DNA from: Acidimicrobiia bacterium
GTDB taxonomy: Bacteria; Actinomycetota; Acidimicrobiia; Acidimicrobiales; Iamiaceae
Length of the DNA stretch: 5,367 nt
NCBI GenBank assembly: GCA_019247975.1
Contig: JAFBAD010000040.1
Span: forward strand, 1 to 5,367
Direction: 5' to 3'
Under the pieces are notes generated by a model. The model was not told the DNA's origin, made no database searches, and saw only the letters and a list, made by a program, of their open reading frames with translations. Both the position numbers and the translations under genes were made by a program. Below, one piece after another: positions 1 to 5,367 of the stretch (its first letter is position 1; every line of letters begins with the position of its first letter).

Positions 1-1860
<1,860 letters not shown>

Positions 1861-1870
<10 letters not shown>

Positions 1871-2196
1871 CGTCGAGCTCCTGTGGTCGGGGGCGGGGCG
1901 GTCGAGGTCGGGTCAGCCGGCCGGCGCTGGCGCGCCTCGAGCTGCGCGATGCGGTCGAGGAGGTCGGCGACGAGACCGAGCGCCGCGTAGTTGAGGGCGA
2001 GCCCAGCGCGGAGGCGTTGCAGGCGCGCCACCTTCGGCACCTGGTCCGCCGCGAACCACAACGCGCCGGTGGCGTCCCGCGTCGCGTCGATCAGTCCGAG
2101 CGCGACGAAGCGGTGGACTAGGTCGGGGTGGAGCCCGGTGAGACGCGCGAAGCCGTCGATGTCGAGGCGCACCGGACGGGTCAGGTCGTAGGTCAC
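1861..2196 (-). CDS. cbpM: MerR-like chaperone modulator, CbpM type (occupies the usual hspR position)
   Basis: A 111-residue MerR-type winged-helix-like protein starting with GTG at 2196, which overlaps the dnaJ stop as GTGA; GGAGG at 2206-2202 (5 nt spacer) supports this start. Visible features are FARLTGLHPDLVHRFVALGLI (16-36 region), a wing-like turn with Trp47-Phe48, a helix RLQRLRAGLALNY (58-70), a helix LVADLLDRIAQLEARQRR (75-92) and a disordered Pro/Thr-rich tail (93-111). The pattern W-F, RLR..LAL and LxDxIAxL aligns with E. coli CbpM, which binds the J domain of CbpA and inhibits it. HspR repressors share the general fold and the GLHP turn but carry a GGxRRYS wing and an EGVNLAGI segment, neither present here. 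Adjacency to a CbpA-like DnaJ strengthens the CbpM reading. The tail overlaps the first 10 bp of clpB. The alternative is a divergent HspR-like repressor; a regulatory role on DNA is not excluded. Confidence 0.78.
1878..1882 (-). promoter_or_regulatory. clpB Shine-Dalgarno AGGAG inside the cbpM-like gene
   Basis: AGGAG sits 7 nt before the ATG at 1870 and within the coding end of the upstream gene. It decides the clpB start. Unlike the three upstream junctions, I found no convincing stem masking it. Confidence 0.7.
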
Positions 2197-3158
2197 CGCC
2201 GCCTCCGTGGGTCGAAGGTGGAGGCGCGCGCGAGGTCCTCGAAGAGCCGTCGCTCCTCATCGCCGGGCCTGGGCGGGACCATGATGCGGACCTCCGCGTA
2301 GAGGTTCCCGGCCGGGCCACGCGGGTTGGGGAGGCCCTGACCCTTGAGCCGGAGGCGTCGGCCGCTGGACGATCCCGGTGGCACCTGGAGCTTCGCCTCG
2401 CCCGCGGGCGCGTCGACCGCGACCGACGTCCCGAGCGCAGCCTCCCAGGGCGCCAGCGGGAGCTCCGTGTACAGGTCGCGCCCGTCGAGCCGGAAGCGTG
2501 GGTGCGGCGCGATGCGCACCACCAGGTACAGGTCGCCGGCTGCGGCACCCCCGCTGCCCTGACCTCCCTGCCCGGTCAACCGGATGCGCTGGCCGTCGGT
2601 GACGCCGGGAGGGATCGTGACCTGGACGTTCTGGGTGCCTTCCGAACCCGACAGCGCGAGTGACCGGGAGGTGCCTCGGAACGCCTCCTCCACCGAGATC
2701 GTGACCTCGGCCTCCTGGTCGGCGCCCGGGATCGGCCCCCACGACCGGCGGCCTGCTCCGCCGAACATGTCGCCGAAGATGTCGTCGAAGTCGAACCCGC
2801 TCGTGTCGCCCGTCGTGTACCACTGGCCGCCCGCCGGCCCGGCCTGTCCGCGATCCCGGCGGGGGCTGCCCGATCCGCCGCGGCCAGCGCCGGCCCGGGC
2901 CCGGGCCCACTGCTCGGGGTCGACGCCGTCGGGCACCTGTCGGAAGTCCTCGCCGAACGCGTCGTAGCGCCGCCGCTGCTCCGGATCGGACAGCACGTCG
3001 TACGCCTCGGACACCTCCTTGAATCGGTCCTCGGCGCCGGGGTCCTTGTTGACGTCCGGGTGGTAGGCGCGCGCCAGCTTCCGGTAGGCGCGTTGGATCT
3101 CGTCGGGCGCCGCATCACGACCCACGCCGAGCGCGTCGTAGAAGTCGCGAGCGGCCAT
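2193..3158 (-). CDS. dnaJ: J-domain co-chaperone without zinc finger (class B DnaJ, CbpA/DnaJ2-like)
   Basis: Stimulates the DnaK ATPase and hands over unfolded clients. The J domain (about 5-70) carries the catalytic HPD at 33-35 in KLARAYHPDVNKD, helix III KEVSEAYDVLSDPEQ and the end YDAFGE. A Gly/Arg/Ala-rich linker (about 85-115) and a GF-type segment, SGFDFDDIFGDMFGG (120-134), follow. The two substrate-binding beta domains begin at EVTISVEEAFRG (151-162) and DLYTELPLAPWEAALG (228-243) and include IPPGVTDGQRIRL and VPPGSSSGRRLRLKGQG. The four CxxCxGxG repeats of classical DnaJ are absent; no cysteine is visible in the protein. The 321 residues match CbpA (about 306) rather than zinc-finger DnaJ (about 375-395). 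The start is the ATG of TGATG overlapping the grpE stop, with GAGG 5 nt upstream. The last codon bases overlap the GTG of the next gene. The neighbouring CbpM-like gene supports a CbpA-type reading. Annotators may call it dnaJ, dnaJ2 or cbpA. Confidence 0.93.
   Translation of the reverse strand: MAARDFYDALGVGRDAAPDEIQRAYRKLARAYHPDVNKDPGAEDRFKEVSEAYDVLSDPEQRRRYDAFGEDFRQVPDGVDPEQWARARAGAGRGGSGSPRRDRGQAGPAGGQWYTTGDTSGFDFDDIFGDMFGGAGRRSWGPIPGADQEAEVTISVEEAFRGTSRSLALSGSEGTQNVQVTIPPGVTDGQRIRLTGQGGQGSGGAAAGDLYLVVRIAPHPRFRLDGRDLYTELPLAPWEAALGTSVAVDAPAGEAKLQVPPGSSSGRRLRLKGQGLPNPRGPAGNLYAEVRIMVPPRPGDEERRLFEDLARASTFDPRRRR
2200..2226 (-). promoter_or_regulatory. mRNA hairpin masking the cbpM Shine-Dalgarno sequence
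   Basis: Perfect 7 bp inverted repeat: CGCCTCC (2226-2220), 13-nt loop (2219-2207), GGAGGCG (2206-2200). The entire GGAGG ribosome site of the cbpM-like gene is in the 3' arm, while the GTG start (2196) lies just outside. The whole structure is inside the last codons of dnaJ, so ribosomes finishing dnaJ would melt it. The pairing is seen; the function is inferred. Confidence 0.4.
2892..2907. repeat. GGCCCG hexamer repeat, 16 bp palindrome in the dnaJ linker
   Basis: GGCCCGGGCCCGGGCC is a period-6 repeat and a perfect palindrome. It encodes Ala-Arg-Ala-Arg-Ala in the low-complexity linker after the J domain. It is a likely site of length variation by replication slippage; no other role is supported. 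Confidence 0.5.
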
Positions 3159-3172
3159 CAGGACCTCGCGAC
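3144..3172 (-). promoter_or_regulatory. mRNA hairpin around the dnaJ start codon
   Basis: Perfect 8 bp inverted repeat in the mRNA: GTCGCGAG (3172-3165), 13-nt loop (3164-3152), CTCGCGAC (3151-3144). The stem takes up three bases of the GAGG ribosome site, and the loop carries both the grpE TGA and the dnaJ ATG. The complementarity is certain. A role in coupling or initiation control is inferred, and an 8 bp repeat in DNA this GC-rich can arise by chance. Confidence 0.45.
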
Positions 3173-3712
3173 GACGACCCCGGCCGGTCGGAGGATGGTC
3201 TGCTCGTTGCCGTAGCCGGGCCGGACGACGGCCACGACCGTGCCCGGTGGGCCGCCGATGTCGACCGCGCTGACGGCGTCGTGGCGGGCCGGGTCGAACG
3301 GCTCGCCGACCTCCCCGTACCGCGGGAAGCCGAGGCGCGACAGGATCGCGATCGCGTGATCACGGACGGCCCGCACACCCTCGAGGAGGGAGTGGGGATC
3401 GCCGCGGTCCTGCGGCGCGTGCTCGACGGCGCGGTCCAGATCGTCGACGACGGGGAGCCACTCGGTCGCGACTCGGATCCGCTCGGCATCGCGGGCTCGT
3501 TCGACCTCGCGCAGGGAGCGCTTGCGGAGGTTCTCGAGATCGGCCATGGCCCTCAGCAGCCGCTCGTCCGGCTCCCGGGTGGCCAGGTCCCCGGCTGGAG
3601 GGTCCTCCACCCGTTCGGGCTCGCGTGCGGAGGCGTTGCCGGCCGGCGGCGCGGGAGAGACGCCACCGGCCGGCCCGGAAGCCTGGTGCTCGGTCCAGGC
3701 CGAGGGGGTCAT
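3158..3712 (-). CDS. grpE: Nucleotide exchange factor GrpE
   Basis: GrpE releases ADP from DnaK so that ATP can rebind and substrate is freed; in well-studied bacteria it is a dimer and its long helices act as a thermosensor. The 184-residue product has a disordered Pro/Ala/Gly-rich leader (1-48) and a charged helix with the family core ADLENLRKR (57-65). Next comes EWLPVVDDLDRAVEHA, then LLEGVRAVRD and the helix ending LSRLGFPRYGEVGEPFDPARHDAV. The C-terminal beta-wing contains PPGTVVAVVRPGYG and ends LRPAGVVVA. Length is usual for actinobacterial GrpE, with a fairly short leader. The ATG at 3712 lies 14 nt after the dnaK stop, behind the purine run AGGGGG at 3726-3721 (8 nt spacer). That ribosome site is caught in a strong inverted repeat (listed separately), so translation probably depends on ribosomes arriving from dnaK. 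The stop codon shares one base with the dnaJ start (TGATG). Confidence 0.97.
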   Translation of the reverse strand: MTPSAWTEHQASGPAGGVSPAPPAGNASAREPERVEDPPAGDLATREPDERLLRAMADLENLRKRSLREVERARDAERIRVATEWLPVVDDLDRAVEHAPQDRGDPHSLLEGVRAVRDHAIAILSRLGFPRYGEVGEPFDPARHDAVSAVDIGGPPGTVVAVVRPGYGNEQTILRPAGVVVARS

Positions 3713-3727
3713 CGTCAGGACCCCCTC
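3702..3727 (-). promoter_or_regulatory. mRNA hairpin sequestering the grpE ribosome site
   Basis: Perfect 9 bp inverted repeat in the mRNA: 5' arm GAGGGGGTC (3727-3719), 8-nt loop CTGACGAT (3718-3711), 3' arm GACCCCCTC (3710-3702). Seven of nine pairs are G-C. The 5' arm begins with the last base of the dnaK TAG stop and contains the whole AGGGGG Shine-Dalgarno run. The loop holds the A and T of the grpE ATG, and the 3' arm is the start of grpE. The fold is read directly from complementarity. The role, keeping grpE closed until a ribosome finishing dnaK opens it, is inferred. Confidence 0.6.
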
Positions 3728-5367
3728 TACGACACCGTGAAGTCGGCGTCGATCACGTCGTCCTCGTCCGCGGACGAGGAGGAGGCGGACCCGTCGCCGT
3801 CACCTCCGCCGTTGCTCCGGGGCGCGGCGAGGGCCTGGTAGATCTGCTGGAGCTCTGCCGTGAGGGAGCGGAGGCGGTCGAGCCCGGCCCTCTCCTCGAT
3901 CGCCTGTCGGGCGTCAGCGACCAGGGTCTCGGCCCGTGCCTTCTCGTGGACCGGTACCTCGCCGACGTCGCTCAGCTGCCGTTCGACCTGGTGGGCGATG
4001 GCGTCGAGCTCGTTGCGGGCGTCGACCTCCTGGCGGAAGCGTTCGTCCTCGGCGCGATGGGCGTCGGCATCCCTGATCATCCGCTCGACCTCGGACGGGT
4101 CGAGATTCGAGCTCTGGCTGATCGTGATCGCCTGTTCGGCTCCGGTGTCACGGTCGCGGGCAGTCACGTTGAGGATGCCGTTGGCGTCGATGTCGAAGGT
4201 GACCTCGACCTGCGGTGTCCCTCGGGGCGCGGGCCGGATGCCCTCGAGCCGGAACCGACCGAGGACCCGGTTGTCCGCCGCCATCTCGCGCCCGCCCTGG
4301 AGGATGACGATGTCGACGGCGTTCTGGTTGTCGTCCGCGGTGCTGAAGGTCTCCGTTCGGCGGGCCGGGATCGTCGTGTTCCGTTCGATCACCTTGGTCA
4401 TCACACCGCCGAGCGTCTCGACGCCCAGCGAAAGGGGAGTGACGTCGAGCAGGAGCACGTCCTGCACCTCGCCCTTGATGATCGCCGCCTGGATGGCGGC
4501 CCCGACGGCGACGACCTCGTCGGGGTTCACGGTCATGTTCGGGTCCTTGCCGCCCGTGAGCCGGCGGACCCGGTTCTGCACGGCGGGGATGCGCGTGGAC
4601 CCTCCGACGAGGATGACCTCGTCGATGTCGTTCGCCATGGCCTTCGCGTCGGCCATCGCCTGCTCGACTGGCCCGAGGCAGCGCTCGACAAGGTCCGCCG
4701 TGATCGACTCGAACGTCGATCGCATGACCGTCGTCACCAGGTGCTTCGGACCGTTGGCGTCGGCCGTGATGAACGGGAGGTTCACCTGGGTCTGGGTCAC
4801 GGACGACAGCTCGATCTTGGCCCGCTCGGCTGCTTCGAACAGCCGTTGCAGCGCCTGCGGATCGGTCCGGAGGTCGATGCCCTCGTTCTGCTGGAACTCG
4901 TCGGCCAGGTGGTCGACCAACCGGCGGTCGAAGTCGTCGCCGCCGAGGTGCGTGTCGCCTGACGTCGCTCGGACCTCGACCACGCCGTCACCGACGTCGA
5001 GAATGCTGACGTCGAACGTGCCACCGCCGAGGTCGAACACGAGCACCGTCTCGTGCGACTTCTTGTCGAGGCCGTAGGCCAGAGCGGCTGCGGTCGGCTC
5101 GTTCACGATGCGCAGCACCTCGAGGCCGGCGATCTTGCCGGCGTCCTTGGTCGCCTGGCGTTGCGCGTCGTTGAAGTACGCAGGCACCGTGATCACCGCC
5201 TCGGTGACCTTCTCCCCGAGGAACTTGCTTGCGTCGTCCACCAGCTTGCGCAGCACGAGCGCAGAGATCTCCTCGGGCGCGTACAGCTTTCCGCGCACGT
5301 CGAAGCGGGCGACGCCGTCGGGACCCTCCGCCACGTCGAAGGTCACCGCGTTGAGCTCGCTCTGCAC
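3727..5367 (-). CDS. dnaK: Molecular chaperone DnaK (Hsp70), N-terminus cut off by window edge
   Basis: Cytosolic ATP-dependent Hsp70 chaperone that binds exposed hydrophobic segments and, with DnaJ and GrpE, drives refolding. The visible 546 residues are in frame to a TAG stop. Numbered from the window edge, they contain VPAYFNDAQRQATKDAG (61-77), the hinge motif NEPTAAALAYGL (89-100), the phosphate-2 loop DLGGGTFDVS (112-121), the adenosine motif VGGSTRIP (254-261) and the interdomain linker DVLLLDVTP (303-311). The beta-sandwich substrate domain and helical lid follow, and the Gly/Ser/Asp-rich tail is at about 515-546. The first codon at the edge is GTG but is internal: by comparison with E. 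coli DnaK about 81 residues are missing, including the phosphate-1 motif and catalytic Lys70. The full protein should be near 627 residues, normal for the family. The tail keeps the acidic DDVIDA motif typical of bacterial DnaK but continues for five more residues (DFTVS). First gene of the operon; its promoter is outside the window. Identity is certain. Confidence 0.98.
   Translation of the reverse strand: MQSELNAVTFDVAEGPDGVARFDVRGKLYAPEEISALVLRKLVDDASKFLGEKVTEAVITVPAYFNDAQRQATKDAGKIAGLEVLRIVNEPTAAALAYGLDKKSHETVLVFDLGGGTFDVSILDVGDGVVEVRATSGDTHLGGDDFDRRLVDHLADEFQQNEGIDLRTDPQALQRLFEAAERAKIELSSVTQTQVNLPFITADANGPKHLVTTVMRSTFESITADLVERCLGPVEQAMADAKAMANDIDEVILVGGSTRIPAVQNRVRRLTGGKDPNMTVNPDEVVAVGAAIQAAIIKGEVQDVLLLDVTPLSLGVETLGGVMTKVIERNTTIPARRTETFSTADDNQNAVDIVILQGGREMAADNRVLGRFRLEGIRPAPRGTPQVEVTFDIDANGILNVTARDRDTGAEQAITISQSSNLDPSEVERMIRDADAHRAEDERFRQEVDARNELDAIAHQVERQLSDVGEVPVHEKARAETLVADARQAIEERAGLDRLRSLTAELQQIYQALAAPRSNGGGDGDGSASSSSADEDDVIDADFTVS
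3761..3780. repeat. 20 bp perfect palindrome in the dnaK tail
   Basis: TCCTCGTCCG followed by CGGACGAGGA is a perfect 20 bp palindrome. On the coding strand it encodes the Ser-Ser-Ser-Ala-Asp-Glu part of the DnaK tail. In mRNA it could form an 8 bp stem with a CGCG loop, about 30 nt before the dnaK stop and just upstream of the grpE hairpin. Serine codons TCC/TCG and acidic codons GAC/GAG are near complements, so a Ser run followed by an acidic run can create this by composition alone. Confidence 0.6.

Noticed and set aside
3347..3356. CGCGATCGCG palindrome, resembling the cyanobacterial HIP1 octamer
   Set aside because: A single occurrence in GC-rich coding sequence with no sign of regular repetition; chance is sufficient.
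3702..3727. The dnaK/grpE inverted repeat as an intrinsic transcription terminator
   Set aside because: No T-run follows the stem in the transcribed direction and it overlaps the grpE start, so a translational role is more plausible.
3625..4962. A 445-codon open frame on the plus strand, plus other plus-strand frames over dnaK and grpE
   Set aside because: Antisense shadows of dnaK and grpE caused by GC bias; they show no domain or convincing start context, while the minus-strand frames are clear homologues.
5365..5367. GTG at the window edge as a DnaK start codon
   Set aside because: The preceding ATPase residues are required by the family, and EVQ-like sequence at this point is internal in homologues. 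The codon is an internal valine at the cut edge.

Overview
The window is one uninterrupted heat-shock chaperone operon, read entirely from the minus strand (right to left): dnaK (5' end cut off at base 5367), grpE, a zinc-finger-less dnaJ (CbpA/DnaJ2 type), a small MerR-like gene best read as the co-chaperone modulator cbpM, and clpB (3' end cut off at base 1). No other gene is supported on either strand, and no intergenic gap exceeds 14 bases.

The G+C content is high (roughly two thirds or more by eye), with strong G/C bias at third codon positions. The gene order dnaK-grpE-dnaJ-(MerR-like)-clpB, with DnaK, GrpE and ClpB sequences of actinobacterial style, points to a high-GC member of the Actinomycetota. 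It may come from a less studied class such as Acidimicrobiia or Thermoleophilia; the class is a guess and the phylum is fairly safe. In most textbook actinobacteria the fourth gene of this operon is the repressor hspR. Here the protein lacks the HspR wing signature and instead resembles E. coli CbpM.

Right to left: 5367-3727 is DnaK from about residue 82 (E. coli numbering) to the stop. 3712-3158 is GrpE, 14 nt after dnaK. 3158-2193 is DnaJ, whose start overlaps the grpE stop (TGATG). 2196-1861 is CbpM-like, with a GTG start overlapping the dnaJ stop (GTGA). 1870-1 is ClpB, starting inside the last codons of the cbpM-like gene (10 bp overlap) and truncated just after the second Walker A motif.

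The products form one disaggregation and refolding machine. DnaK is the ATP-driven chaperone, DnaJ delivers substrate and triggers hydrolysis, and GrpE exchanges nucleotide. The CbpM-like protein probably tunes the J-domain protein, and ClpB is the hexameric disaggregase that works with DnaK. The promoter and any HAIR or CIRCE operator would lie upstream of dnaK, outside the window.

The most unexpected signal is at the gene junctions. At three of the four (dnaK/grpE, grpE/dnaJ, dnaJ/cbpM) a perfect inverted repeat of 9, 8 and 7 bp would fold the mRNA so that all or part of the Shine-Dalgarno sequence of the downstream gene is paired. This suggests hairpin-gated translational coupling, or possibly heat-sensitive RNA switches, inside the operon.
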